In this document: positions 44,961 through 54,645 of the stretch, one piece after another
Layout: every line of letters begins with the position of its first letter
How positions within the stretch are numbered: position 1 is the stretch's first letter
Assembly (NCBI RefSeq): GCF_030915405.1
Contig: NZ_CP133262.1
Location: 1,364,001-1,428,000, forward strand
Reading direction: 5' to 3'
DNA: 64,000 bases
Source: Neobacillus nitrireducens
Lineage (GTDB): Bacteria > Bacillota > Bacilli > Bacillales > Cytobacillaceae
Position numbers and translations under genes: made by a program
The notes under the pieces: model-generated
What the model was told of the DNA's origin: nothing
The model's database searches: none
Seen by the model: only the letters and a program-made list of their open reading frames with translations

Positions 44961-44974
44961 TGGAAACGCTTACT
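44961..44974. promoter_or_regulatory. cre-like box upstream of rhaB
   Basis: The plus strand reads TGGAAACGCTTACT, matching TGWAANCGNTNWCA at all but two positions. It lies 18 bp from the rhaB start, where CcpA would interfere with transcription. Confidence 0.55.
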
Positions 44975-45068
44975 GATATCTCTATCTTACTAGAAATTTA
45001 CGATTTTCCTATAACGTGATTCGGCTATTTATTGTCCTTATTTGCCAACAAAAGAATGGCTTAACTAA

Positions 45069-45106
45069 AAAAGCCTGCAGACTTGGATACAAAATCTGCA
45101 AGCTTC
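45069..45106 (-). terminator. Terminator of the rhamnose importer operon
   Basis: AAGC-TGCAGA pairs with TCTGCA-GCTT with one mismatch, followed on the minus strand by TTTTTTAG. It lies 14 bp past the rhaS stop. Confidence 0.88.
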
Positions 45107-45119
45107 TCTCATTTAATTA

Positions 45120-46166
45120 TTAGTAAACTTCCTTCCACTCTGCAATATTGCTTGAATCGAATTTGAAAGGATCGCCTAGCATGATTTGTGTTCCGTCGCC
45201 ATCTTGAACCACTTCTTTGTCCCCAAGATCTCCTGCTGAGAATTTATCCCCAATCTTACCTGAGATTTTACCGTTCACAAGGGCATCCGCTGTGTAACCG
45301 GCAAGATATCCTACATCAATTGGATTCCATAGGTACATCCAATCACAGACACCGCTTTCAATATACTCCGCCATTTCACTTGGTAGGCCAAGACCCGTAA
45401 GTTTTACTTTACCTTTTAATCCTTTATCTGTTAACACTTTACCTGCCGCTGCAATACCCACTGTAGTAGGAGCAATGATTCCTTTAAGGTTAGGATAAGA
45501 TTTTAATAGAGCCTCTGTTTCAGAAACACTCTTGTCTCTTAAATCATCACCATAGGCAACTTTAACAAGTTCAATATCTTTGTATTTCGGGTCTTCTAAT
45601 TCTTTTTTCATCCATTCAATCCATGTATTTTGATTTGTGGCTTGAGAAGTGGCACTTAAAACAGCAATTTGTCCTTTTCCGCCAATCATTTCAGAAATTG
45701 CCTGAATTTGGACACGGCCGATTCTTTCAGGATCCGCCTGGTTTACGTGCACCATCCGGCTCTTTGCGTTAACAGCAGAATCAAGTGATAGAACTTTAAT
45801 GCCTTGGTCCATCGCCTTTTTCAATGCAGGTTGGAGCGCATCCGGATCATTACCAACTATGGCAATACTGTCTACTTTTTGAGAAATAAGTTCTTCAATC
45901 ATTTGAATTTGTGCTTCAGCCGTAGGCTGGTCTGGAGCCTTTAAGATCGCTTCATGGCCAAGCTCTTCAATTGCATTTTTAAACCCTTCCATTTGCTTTT
46001 CCCCATAAGGATTCCCTGTGTTTTTGAATACGATGGCAAATCTTTTCTTACCATCTTTTGCGCCTCCGCTTTTTTCGCCGCTGCTGCTTGGTGCAGATTG
46101 ACTGCAGGCTGCTAATACTGAAAATACCATGAAAATTGAAAGAAATAACATACCTAGCTTTTTCAT
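45120..46166 (-). CDS. rhaS: Rhamnose-binding lipoprotein
   Basis: A 348-residue ribose/rhamnose-type (CUT2, Peripla_BP_4) binding lipoprotein. The signal ends in VLAAC, followed by a Ser-rich linker. KRFAIVFKNTGNPYGEKQMEGFK and VGNDPDALQPALKKAMDQG are ligand-domain hallmarks. The ATG at 46166 has AAAAGGGGATC upstream. It is the last gene of the order ATPase-permease-permease-binding protein. Rhamnose specificity is inferred from the adjacent rhaB-rhaA. It is paralogous to the binding protein at 53.4 kb. Confidence 0.9.
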   Translation of the reverse strand: MKKLGMLFLSIFMVFSVLAACSQSAPSSSGEKSGGAKDGKKRFAIVFKNTGNPYGEKQMEGFKNAIEELGHEAILKAPDQPTAEAQIQMIEELISQKVDSIAIVGNDPDALQPALKKAMDQGIKVLSLDSAVNAKSRMVHVNQADPERIGRVQIQAISEMIGGKGQIAVLSATSQATNQNTWIEWMKKELEDPKYKDIELVKVAYGDDLRDKSVSETEALLKSYPNLKGIIAPTTVGIAAAGKVLTDKGLKGKVKLTGLGLPSEMAEYIESGVCDWMYLWNPIDVGYLAGYTADALVNGKISGKIGDKFSAGDLGDKEVVQDGDGTQIMLGDPFKFDSSNIAEWKEVY

Positions 46167-46235
46167 AGATTGATCCCCTTTTTCGTTTATTTTTTTTACA
46201 TAAACAGTCAATGACTGATTTGTAACAAATGAAAA

Positions 46236-47246
46236 TTATCCAGCGATTTGTTTTGACTGAGACTTAGATGATCTACTCTTTGTTTTGGCTTTTGGCTTTA
46301 GGTTCGGAACCATAACTGCGAAAATAAGAAGTAAACCAATAATAATCATCAGGACCTGCGCAGGCATATTGATTAAGCCAAGACCATTACGGAGGAACCC
46401 AATTAAGAAAACAGCAATAATTGCACCTAACATCCGTCCTTTGCCACCTGCCGTACTGATGCCGCCTAATACTACCATTGCTATCACGTCAAGTTCATAG
46501 CCTGTTGCCACGTTAGGTCGGGTGCTTCCCATTCTCGATGTTAAAAACAGAGCAGTTATCGCAGCCATAATGCCTGCTAGAGTAAATACAATAATTTTAA
46601 TTTTATCCACCTGAACCCCTGAAAAATGAGCAGCTGTCGGGTTGTTCCCGATGGCGTACACCCTGCGGCCAAAGGTTGTTTTATGCAAAAGCAGGCCAAA
46701 AATCACCGCCATCGCAATAAATGTAATGAGGATAAATGGAATTCCAAAAACATAGCCCCATCCAAGGAAACCAAACCATTCAGGAAATGCCCCAGCCGAT
46801 TGATCTTCCAGGATGATATAAGCAATTCCGCGATATATGATCATCGTAGATAAAGTAACAATAACAGCAGATAACTCTTTGAATTTCACAATTAGCATAC
46901 CGTTGATTAAGCCGCAGATCGCTCCTACAGCAAGACAAATAACTACAGCAATTTCCATCGGTACACCCAATGAATAAAGATGCGCCATGATCACGGAAGC
47001 AAGAGCCACAATGGAAGCAACCGAAATATCAATATCGCGGAGAATGATAATAAAAACCATTGGAAAGACCATGAATGCTTTATCAAGGAATGTCATCGTT
47101 GCATCTCGTAAACTATTAAAATCAAGATAGTATGGTGATAAACTGGTATTAATTATGTTTACTAATATGAATAGCAAAACGAGCAGCCATTCCCATTGAA
47201 GGAAGAATGTTTTCAACGAGAAGCTCTTTTTATTTAGATTCTCCAT
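46236..47246 (-). CDS. rhaQ: Rhamnose ABC transporter permease (CUT2)
   Basis: A 336-residue RbsC-like permease with eight to ten helices. The BPD_transp_2 motifs AAHFSGVQVDKIKIIVFTLAG and ELDVIAMVVLGGISTAGGKG are present. It forms a heterodimer with the permease encoded just upstream (2-bp gap). The C-terminus is unusually basic (KPKAKTKSRSSKSQSK). The assignment of Q against P between the two paralogues is by gene order only. Confidence 0.88.
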   Translation of the reverse strand: MENLNKKSFSLKTFFLQWEWLLVLLFILVNIINTSLSPYYLDFNSLRDATMTFLDKAFMVFPMVFIIILRDIDISVASIVALASVIMAHLYSLGVPMEIAVVICLAVGAICGLINGMLIVKFKELSAVIVTLSTMIIYRGIAYIILEDQSAGAFPEWFGFLGWGYVFGIPFILITFIAMAVIFGLLLHKTTFGRRVYAIGNNPTAAHFSGVQVDKIKIIVFTLAGIMAAITALFLTSRMGSTRPNVATGYELDVIAMVVLGGISTAGGKGRMLGAIIAVFLIGFLRNGLGLINMPAQVLMIIIGLLLIFAVMVPNLKPKAKTKSRSSKSQSKQIAG

Positions 47247-47248
47247 AG

Positions 47249-48256
47249 TTAGATTTTCCTCCTCATGAGGGCATTTAAATCTACTCCTCTTTTAACAAGG
47301 GCATTTAACATCACCGCAATCAAGATAATGGAACCTTGTATCCCCATTTGCCAGAACGGTGAAACGTTTATGAGCGGCAGGGCATTGTTCAAGATTCCAA
47401 TCAGTACGGATCCCAAAATAAGTCCTGAGATCTTGCCGGAGCCACCGGCAATGTTCACACCACCTAGCACACATGCCGCAATGACGGTTAATTCATAGCC
47501 TGATGCGGTATCACCTTGAGCTGAGGCGAATTTCGATACCCATAAGACACCGGCAAGTCCTGATATGCCACCCATCAATGTGTACACTAGCCAAATAATA
47601 CGGTCATGATTAATACCGCTAATCTTTGCAGAATCAGGATTACTTCCGACTGCGTAAATTTGCCTTCCTGTTCTGGTATGATTAATAAAATAAAAGAAGG
47701 CGAGATACGTAATGACTGCGATTAAGATTAAATTATTAACCCCTAGGAAAGATCCTGTTGCAATTCCTTTAAAGCTCGCCGGCATCTGATGGGCACTTAC
47801 CCATTTACCACCGCTCACCATAAAGGTTAAGCCTCTAAAAATGTACATCATCCCTAAGGTTGCAATAATAGGTAATACACCCCCTTTGGAAATAATCACT
47901 CCGAGAATCCCCCCGCTTACAACACCTACGAGAATTCCTAATAGAATGGCCAAAATGGGATTTAGGTTTGGATATGCTCCTACTGTCAGCGCAGCAATCA
48001 TTCCTGACAATGCTAATGTGGCCCCAATGGAAAGGTCAATTCCACCTGTAATGATTACTAGCATCATACCAATCGCTAGAATACTTAAGATTGCCGTATT
48101 GGTAATCATATCGTTAAGATTTTCAAGTGTTAAAAAACTTGAATTCCTTAATTGAACCACAATTGATAAAAGAATAATAAATCCTAGTAATCCAACTTCC
48201 CGAAAACGAGCAATACTTGCACTAAGTGACACCTTTTCTGTTACTTTTTCCGCCAT
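47249..48256 (-). CDS. rhaP: Rhamnose ABC transporter permease (CUT2)
   Basis: A 335-residue RbsC-like permease with IGMMLVIITGGIDLSIGATLALSG, SNPDSAKISGINHDRIIWLVYTLMG and ELTVIAACVLGGVNIAGGSGK. The ribosome site is AAAGGGGGG. It is encoded between the ATPase and the second permease with short gaps, so a single transcript is likely. Confidence 0.88.
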   Translation of the reverse strand: MAEKVTEKVSLSASIARFREVGLLGFIILLSIVVQLRNSSFLTLENLNDMITNTAILSILAIGMMLVIITGGIDLSIGATLALSGMIAALTVGAYPNLNPILAILLGILVGVVSGGILGVIISKGGVLPIIATLGMMYIFRGLTFMVSGGKWVSAHQMPASFKGIATGSFLGVNNLILIAVITYLAFFYFINHTRTGRQIYAVGSNPDSAKISGINHDRIIWLVYTLMGGISGLAGVLWVSKFASAQGDTASGYELTVIAACVLGGVNIAGGSGKISGLILGSVLIGILNNALPLINVSPFWQMGIQGSIILIAVMLNALVKRGVDLNALMRRKI

Positions 48257-48272
48257 TTCTCATCTCCCCCCT

Positions 48273-49808
48273 TTATAAACCTGCTACTTCTCGCGAGTCA
48301 CTGATAACGTTGTCCTCTTTATTCATCATCGCGGCTTCTAAAATTGCTTCTTGTGTTGCAATCTTGCTTTCGATTTCTGCTGTAATTCTCCCTTCACGCA
48401 TCACGAGTATTCTGTCACTCATACTAAGAACTTCAGGCATTTCTGAGGAAACCATAATCACTCCGTATCCCTGACATGCTAGGTCGCTGATAATTTCATA
48501 GATAGCTGATTTTGCTCCAACATCAACTCCCTTGGTAGGTTCATCCAGAATGATAATATCTAAATCAGTAGTTAATAGTTTTGCTACAGCTACCTTTTGT
48601 TGATTTCCACCTGAAAGCGAACTGGCTAGGTTATAAATACTTGGTGTTTTTACATTTACTTTTTTAGAAAGGACGCTGGCAATCGCTTCTTCTTTCTTCT
48701 TATTTAACCACCCTTTACTTGATAAACGGTCTAATGTAGGCAGTGTAATATTCTTATCGATGCCCCAAGAAAGAATGAGTCCCTGCTGTTGCCGGTCTTC
48801 CGGCAAATAGCCAATTCCTTGTTTCATTGCCTGTAGTGGACTTGTAACCTTAGTTTCTTTTCCTTTTATTAGGATCCTTCCTTTATCTGCAGGTTCTATT
48901 CCAAATAAAGCCTGACATACCTCACTTCTACCGGCACCTACTAGACCGGTAAGACCTAAGATTTCTCCTTTTCGGAGTGTAAACGAAACTCCAGCAAAAA
49001 ATCCTGTCCTCCCCAGGTTCTCTACACTTAATACTTCTTCTCCAATTACTGCTTCCGTTTTAGGGAACAGCTGCTTGATTTCCCGCCCAACCATAGCTAC
49101 GATAAGGTCTTCATTAGAGATATCATGTACTCCCCAAGACCCAATGTATTTCGAATCCCGGAAAACCGTCACTTTGCTTGCAAGCCGGTACATATCTTCA
49201 AATCGATGTGAAATAAAAATCACGGAAGTCCCACTATCTCTGAGCTTCTCTGTAATCCGATACAGTTCTTCACTTTCATTTCTGGTTAAGGCGGCAGTAG
49301 GTTCATCCATGATGATGATTTTTGCGTTTGTTGAAAGTGCCTTGGCAATCTCTACAATTTGCTGTTCGGCAACACTAAGGGCCCCCATTAGCGCTTTTGC
49401 ATCAAAGTTTGCTCCCAGTTCCTTCAATAGCTTATTTGCTTCGGCATGCATTTCTTTCCAGAGAATTCTTCGCGTCCTTTTTTGGATTTTTTCATGACCC
49501 ATAAAAATATTTTCGGTTACATTTAAATCTGGATAACAGGTTACATGTTGATAAATTGCGGCAATCCCCCAATTTTGTGCATCCTTTGGATTTCGAAACT
49601 CGACCTTTTCACCATTAAGGTAGATTTCCCCTTCATCCGGTTGATGAACACCGGTGATTACCTTTATAAATGTAGATTTGCCTGCCCCGTTTTCTCCCAT
49701 TAGAGCATGGATTTCACCTGGTCTTAATTGAAAATGAACATTATCGAGAGCTTTAACACCCGGGAAGGTTTTCGTGATTCCCTTTAGTTCGAGCACAAAT
49801 TCAGACAT
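48273..49808 (-). CDS. rhaT: Rhamnose ABC transporter ATP-binding protein
   Basis: A 511-residue double ATPase of the CUT2 class. The first half has Walker A GENGAGKSTFIK (about 36-47), signature LSVAEQQIVEIAKAL and Walker B IIIMDEPTAALT. The second half has the degenerate Walker A of this class, GLVGAGRSEVCQ, signature LSGGNQQKVAVAKLL and Walker B IIILDEPTKGVD. The ATG at 49808 (MSEFVLEL) is chosen for the GGGGGG site; an upstream in-frame start adds 12 residues. It is the first gene of the importer operon. Confidence 0.92.
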   Translation of the reverse strand: MSEFVLELKGITKTFPGVKALDNVHFQLRPGEIHALMGENGAGKSTFIKVITGVHQPDEGEIYLNGEKVEFRNPKDAQNWGIAAIYQHVTCYPDLNVTENIFMGHEKIQKRTRRILWKEMHAEANKLLKELGANFDAKALMGALSVAEQQIVEIAKALSTNAKIIIMDEPTAALTRNESEELYRITEKLRDSGTSVIFISHRFEDMYRLASKVTVFRDSKYIGSWGVHDISNEDLIVAMVGREIKQLFPKTEAVIGEEVLSVENLGRTGFFAGVSFTLRKGEILGLTGLVGAGRSEVCQALFGIEPADKGRILIKGKETKVTSPLQAMKQGIGYLPEDRQQQGLILSWGIDKNITLPTLDRLSSKGWLNKKKEEAIASVLSKKVNVKTPSIYNLASSLSGGNQQKVAVAKLLTTDLDIIILDEPTKGVDVGAKSAIYEIISDLACQGYGVIMVSSEMPEVLSMSDRILVMREGRITAEIESKIATQEAILEAAMMNKEDNVISDSREVAGL

Positions 49809-49885
49809 TATTTCCCCCCCTAACAACTGCTTAAATTCATTCATCCCAATACTTTTAATCTATGACATCACTGAGATTACTTTTT

Positions 49886-49899
49886 CGAATCCGCTTACA
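49886..49899 (-). promoter_or_regulatory. Possible cre box upstream of the rhamnose importer operon
   Basis: The minus strand reads TGTAAGCGGATTCG, agreeing with the cre consensus in 10 of 12 defined or restricted positions, about 80 bp upstream of the ATPase start. It is a weaker candidate than the boxes at 13.25 and 44.96 kb. Confidence 0.35.
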
Positions 49900-49983
49900 T
49901 TTAGATTACTCATTCTCCCTTCCAGCGAAAAGGAGATAACTTTCGGGTTTGGGGGTCAATTCTCGGCAAAATACAGAAAATTA

Positions 49984-50012
49984 AAAAAAACCCCCAAATT
50001 GGGAGTTAGGAG
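49984..50012 (-). terminator. Terminator of the sensor operon
   Basis: On the minus strand CTCCCAATTTGGGGG folds into a short GC stem followed by eight T. It overlaps the end of the regulator gene and separates it from the importer operon. Confidence 0.85.
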
Positions 50013-51640
50013 TTATATTTTGCTTTTTCCTTAAATTTTGAAGGTACCTCCCCAAAATATTTTTTAAATAGCTTGCTAAAATATTTGGTATCAGAATATC
50101 CTACATGCTGAGATATATCATAGATCTTAAGATCTGTGGCAATTAATAGTTCCTTTGCTTTTTCTAATCGAACCATTGTTACATAATCAAGAATAGTCTC
50201 ACCTGTTTGATTTTTAAAATATTCACAAAAATAGGTGGGATTCATATGGATTGCTTTAGCAATTTTATCGATGGTAATGCTCTCACCTAAATTGTCCGTT
50301 ATCCATTTCTTTGCTGTTTCAACAGGGTCAGGAATTTCACGCTGGTTCATTTTTTCCAGTATTTTAAATACCTTTTGCATCCAATCTTTAATATTATTCT
50401 TTAATTCTTGAAAACTCGGTGACTTTTTTGTCAGTTGGAATCCATCTTGGATCAAGGAAAGTTCATCCTTTGCCTGTGCATTCTTCAGTAGAAAATTTAC
50501 AGTCTGGATCGACATCGATTGGATATTCCTTTCAATTTCTTGCGGCGAAGCTAGCTTTTCTAACTCCTTTAGAAACTGATGTAAAAGCCCCAATGCTTCC
50601 TCCTTTTGAAAACGTTCAAGAGCTTTTAATAGCTTGTTGACCGTTATATCTAACTCTTTGAAATCCTTTATTACAGCCTTATTAGGTATGTTCTCCTCCA
50701 TGAATGAAAAGGTATAGATTTGATTTCCTCCAAAAACTAAACGGAATTGAAGCAAGGATAAAAGTTCATCCCTCATATTGGGAAGTAATGCCACATCATG
50801 AAACACTCTGCTAATGGCAATGGTTGCGGATTGCTGATAGTCGTATTTTATTTTTGACCTCAGCTTCTCAGCAATTAAGTTTTCCTGCAATTCATCAGCT
50901 CGGTCATTTTGAATTAACACCCATGAAGATAATTCTTCACCCTTCCAGTACCAAAACCGAGTTGCAGTCCCTTTATTAAATTTTGTTAAAATCGAGTTTA
51001 TCTCTGTCTCAACAATTGTAGTCCAATTTTCAAGTAAAGCATCTTGTTTTACAGTTACTACATAATCTTTTGAGATACATAAGAGATAATAGGAACCCAA
51101 CGGAAATTCCTTCGTCCACTCCATTTCTGATAGATCAATATCTTGTCCTCTAGTTAATTCACTCAGTCTTTGGACTTGCTTTACAAAGTTGAGTTGGATA
51201 TCCATCTCTTCCAATTTCTCTTCGTCTTCCCACTTTAGTTTAATTTTCTCTTTAATCTTGTCTAGCTGCACCCGGAATTCATCTCTCATTAGTGGTTTTA
51301 CCATATAATCAATTGCACCTTCACGAATTGCCGTTTGCACGTACTTGAAATCGTTAAATCCACTAATCACAACTGCTTCGAATGAAGCCCAATTTCTTAA
51401 TTCCCTTATTAATTCCAGCCCATCCATGCCAGGCATTTTTATATCGGTAAACAGTAAATCAAAACTTATGCTTTTATTTTGAGTACATTTGATTAATTCG
51501 ATCGCGCTTTTAAAACTCCCGACAACTTCATATTCCTCACCACATGATAATATTAATCTCTCAATTCCTCGCCTAATCCTGTTTTCATCATCGACCACGA
51601 TCGTCTTTATTTTCCTAGTTTTCAATCTCCCCATCTCCAT
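50006..51640 (-). CDS. YesN-type response regulator of the rhamnose locus
   Basis: A regulator of up to 544 residues. The receiver domain has VVDDEN and phospho-acceptor Asp66 in LLFTDIKMPG (numbered from the first ATG). The C-terminal AraC double helix-turn-helix ends in KIYDISQHVGYSDTKYFSKLFKKYFGEVPSKFKE. Its start lies inside the kinase reading frame (26-bp overlap). ATGs at 51640 and 51634 and a TTG at 51625 compete; the TTG has GGATGGAG at a better distance. Its position before the rhaT operon suggests it activates that operon. Confidence 0.9.
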   Translation of the reverse strand: MEMGRLKTRKIKTIVVDDENRIRRGIERLILSCGEEYEVVGSFKSAIELIKCTQNKSISFDLLFTDIKMPGMDGLELIRELRNWASFEAVVISGFNDFKYVQTAIREGAIDYMVKPLMRDEFRVQLDKIKEKIKLKWEDEEKLEEMDIQLNFVKQVQRLSELTRGQDIDLSEMEWTKEFPLGSYYLLCISKDYVVTVKQDALLENWTTIVETEINSILTKFNKGTATRFWYWKGEELSSWVLIQNDRADELQENLIAEKLRSKIKYDYQQSATIAISRVFHDVALLPNMRDELLSLLQFRLVFGGNQIYTFSFMEENIPNKAVIKDFKELDITVNKLLKALERFQKEEALGLLHQFLKELEKLASPQEIERNIQSMSIQTVNFLLKNAQAKDELSLIQDGFQLTKKSPSFQELKNNIKDWMQKVFKILEKMNQREIPDPVETAKKWITDNLGESITIDKIAKAIHMNPTYFCEYFKNQTGETILDYVTMVRLEKAKELLIATDLKIYDISQHVGYSDTKYFSKLFKKYFGEVPSKFKEKAKYNS

Positions 51641-53474
51641 CCATATCTACTGCAAGCATTTCGGTTTTCATTAAAGGAATTGAAATAGTAACCTCTGTTC
51701 CCTTATGTATCTCACTTTTTACTTGTAGGCCATATTGATTCCCAAACATCATAATTAATCTTCCATGAACATTGATTAAGCCAAATTTAGAATCCCTTTT
51801 CCCCATTGGATCTGACTGAAGATATTGATTGAGTTCGGATAAGATGTCTTCAGGAATCCCAGGACCATTATCCCTAATTTTAAAGTGTACTTTTTGTTTT
51901 TCTATTAGCGAGTCACCACTAGCAGTAATAAAAATTTCAATCTTAAAATCTTCTTGATGATCTAACCCATGCTTAATCGCATTTTCTACAATAGGCTGTA
52001 GAATAAATTTGGGGGTTATATATTCCTTGATATCGATCACTTCGTGAATGGAAAATTCGATACGATCTTCAAATCTAATTTTTTGAATCGTTAAGTAATC
52101 CCGTGTTTGCTGAATCTCTTGTTCAATTGTTACCATCTTTTCTTTATTACTAATGGAGTATCTTAACATTCGCCCCAGCAGTGAGACCATTTCCACAACT
52201 GTGTCGTCTTCATCTTCTTCTACTGCCATACCGATTGTTTCCAGTGTGTTGTACATAAAATGCGGATTGATCTGCGACTGAAGTGCATATAATTCTGCTT
52301 CTTTTTGCTGTAATTTAATTTGATAATTCTGCTTGATTAAATCTTTGATTTCCAGAACCATTGAATTAAAGCTTTTTGCAAGAATGCCAACTTCATCCCT
52401 ACTCTCTATAGGAAGATCTACATTAAAGTTTCCTTTTTCCACCTTTTTCATTAAATTGGATAACCTGTGGATGGGTCTGGATACACTCCATGCTAGAAAT
52501 AGTGAAAATAATAGACTTATCAACACAACCACGATAAACACAGCTATTGTTGCATTACGTACTAAATCGGTTCTTTTCGTAAGATTTTTCAATAGTACAC
52601 TATGGGCAAGAATCCATTGATCAGGACCGGACCTGCTTATACTGATCAACTTACTCTCTTTCTCCGAAGTAGTGCGAAAACTGCCGTTGATTTGCGGATA
52701 CTCTACCAAATCTTTATTCATTCTGCCAATATATTGTGGCTTTGTATGATAAATAATCTTTCCACCTTTATCCATCAACCAAATATCTGCTTTGTTAACG
52801 GTTTCAAGATTTTCAACAATATTTTTAATAAACTTTAAATCAACAGCAATGAACATAGTGCCTAAATTCATTCGGTTTTCTGTATCAATAATTTGACTCA
52901 TCAACAAAATATAAGGTCGATTGTTCTTAAACTTTAAAGTGGTTTGACTTGGAAAAATAATTTCCTGTTTGCCTTTCAAGTCCAAATCCTGTCCCAATGG
53001 CAATGTCTTTTTTTCAAAGCCTGTATAGGAATCTTTTGAACTCTCAAAAAATCGGTTTTTTGATAAAATAAACACACCAAGGATATCTGAATTCCCGCCA
53101 TTAATATAGGTGTTCATTAAATAACTGTTAACCGAGAATTTATCATGTAATAGAGAGGAATTGTTTTGGTAAGTGTCTTTACGCAGCACCTCAATTACTT
53201 GGTTAGAATTATAAAGTAGGTCTGGGAGCTGTCTGATTTCACTTAATTGATCGGCAATCCGCTCATTTGCTTGGTCTAATACCTTAGGGATATATTCACC
53301 GACCTGCTCTTCGATGGATCTTGTATATTGTGTATAGGCAACGTAGCCCAGGAGTGATATGGGAATCACAGTAATTAATGTATAGGTAATAATGAGCTTT
53401 GTCATTAATCCGGAATTCTTGAACCGTTTCCATTTAAAAATCATACTGGTCCACATTTTCCTTTGTAAAGTCAA
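51615..53474 (-). CDS. YesM/LytS-type sensor histidine kinase of the rhamnose locus
   Basis: A kinase of about 610-619 residues. There are helices at about 27-48 and 305-328, an extracellular double-Cache-like sensor, and a HAMP (VSRPIHRLSNLMKKVEKGNFNVD). The phospho-acceptor is His405 in INPHFMYNTLETIG. The ATPase boxes are FILQPIVENAIKHG and IRDNGPGIPED. Its 5' end overlaps the 3' end of the binding-protein gene by about 41 bp, so the start (53474, 53456 or 53444) is uncertain. The overlap implies tight coupling of binding protein and kinase. Confidence 0.9.
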   Translation of the reverse strand: MTLQRKMWTSMIFKWKRFKNSGLMTKLIITYTLITVIPISLLGYVAYTQYTRSIEEQVGEYIPKVLDQANERIADQLSEIRQLPDLLYNSNQVIEVLRKDTYQNNSSLLHDKFSVNSYLMNTYINGGNSDILGVFILSKNRFFESSKDSYTGFEKKTLPLGQDLDLKGKQEIIFPSQTTLKFKNNRPYILLMSQIIDTENRMNLGTMFIAVDLKFIKNIVENLETVNKADIWLMDKGGKIIYHTKPQYIGRMNKDLVEYPQINGSFRTTSEKESKLISISRSGPDQWILAHSVLLKNLTKRTDLVRNATIAVFIVVVLISLLFSLFLAWSVSRPIHRLSNLMKKVEKGNFNVDLPIESRDEVGILAKSFNSMVLEIKDLIKQNYQIKLQQKEAELYALQSQINPHFMYNTLETIGMAVEEDEDDTVVEMVSLLGRMLRYSISNKEKMVTIEQEIQQTRDYLTIQKIRFEDRIEFSIHEVIDIKEYITPKFILQPIVENAIKHGLDHQEDFKIEIFITASGDSLIEKQKVHFKIRDNGPGIPEDILSELNQYLQSDPMGKRDSKFGLINVHGRLIMMFGNQYGLQVKSEIHKGTEVTISIPLMKTEMLAVDMDGDGEIEN

Positions 53475-54468
53475 TAGGTTCTCCCATGATTACCAAATCA
53501 TCAATTACTCTTATTTTCCCTACTTGTGGAATGTGCTGCTGGTCATATGGGAGGGTTCCTTTTAAAAGGTTGTCAGCTAGTACAACCGTAAGATATCCTA
53601 ACTTCTTTGGACTCCACAATGTTACAACTTGTGCATAATCCTCTTTCAAATATTTATTCATTGGATTAGGCGATGATAAACCTACAACTGCTACCTTTCC
53701 AGCTTTGCCTAAATCTTTGACAGCCTGCGACGCTGCGGGTGGGCCAACTGAGGAGTTTCCAATAATGCCTTTTAAATTTGGGTAGGTGGATAATAATTGT
53801 TTTGCTAAGAGATAGGCTTTATGCGGATCATCATCTGATGCGACGACTTTAACAAGTTTCATTTTGGGATAGTATTCACTTTGTTGGATTTTGATCCAAT
53901 TTAACCATATATTTAAATTGGCAGCAGATTTTGCACCTGTGATAATTGCAAATTCTCCTTCTTCGTTAACATTCCATGCTAGTGTATCCATTAGATGTCT
54001 ACCAAGGGTTTCAGGGTTCACCATATTAATGAAAAATCCCCTTGAACTTGAGTGAGTATCTGCATCCCATGTAATAACTTTTATATCGTGACTTCTCGCC
54101 TTTTTTAAAACGGGGGCTAGTTTGACTGGATCATTTGCAGACACAGCAATGACATCTACTTTTTGGTTAATTAAATCATTAATAATATTGATTTGCTGCG
54201 TAGCGTCGGCCATAGTGGGACCTTTATAAATTAGATTTACTCCAAGCTCTTCACCAGCTTCAATAGCCCCTTCTTCCACTGCGTTAAAATAAGGAATATT
54301 AATTAACTTAGGGACAAGGGCAATCGTTACCTGGCGTTTTTCACTCTGTTCTTGAGGAGTCTTTACCTCTCCCTTTGAATAAACAACTTCATATTCCGTT
54401 CGTTTACTGCAACCGCTTGCAATAATGAAGAAAATTAGCGGGAAAATAATATAGCCCCGTTTAATCAT
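53434..54468 (-). CDS. Sensor-associated sugar-binding lipoprotein (CUT2 type)
   Basis: A 344-residue RbsB/RhaS-like lipoprotein. The signal ends in IIASGC, followed by a charged linker and IALVPKLINIPYFNAVEEGAIEAGEELGVNL. It parallels RhaS at 45.1 kb, for example in LLSTYPNLKGIIGNSSVG and LWSPKKLGYL. The ATG at 54468 has GGGGGG upstream. It is co-transcribed with and overlaps the kinase gene, not the importer genes. This matches the three-component design known in clostridia (XylFII-LytS-YesN), where the binding protein presents sugar to the kinase. Confidence 0.88.
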   Translation of the reverse strand: MIKRGYIIFPLIFFIIASGCSKRTEYEVVYSKGEVKTPQEQSEKRQVTIALVPKLINIPYFNAVEEGAIEAGEELGVNLIYKGPTMADATQQINIINDLINQKVDVIAVSANDPVKLAPVLKKARSHDIKVITWDADTHSSSRGFFINMVNPETLGRHLMDTLAWNVNEEGEFAIITGAKSAANLNIWLNWIKIQQSEYYPKMKLVKVVASDDDPHKAYLLAKQLLSTYPNLKGIIGNSSVGPPAASQAVKDLGKAGKVAVVGLSSPNPMNKYLKEDYAQVVTLWSPKKLGYLTVVLADNLLKGTLPYDQQHIPQVGKIRVIDDLVIMGEPIDFTKENVDQYDF

Positions 54469-54596
54469 TCTTTCCCCCCTAGTGCTAAATAAATAGTATT
54501 TTTGTATTAATTTTATCAAAAAACCAGGTTTAGATGTTAATATATTCTGATATTTTAAATCATTAATCATCAGTATCCACTTATTTTATAACCAAT

Positions 54597-54641
54597 AAAA
54601 AAGATGACTCACAAGATATTATATGTTAAGTCATCTTTTTT
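54597..54641 (-). terminator. Terminator of the isomerase-rhaM operon
   Basis: A perfect 13-bp stem AAAAAAGATGACT / AGTCATCTTTTTT lies 5 bp past the rhaM stop codon. Confidence 0.9.
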
Positions 54642-54645
54642 CTTA

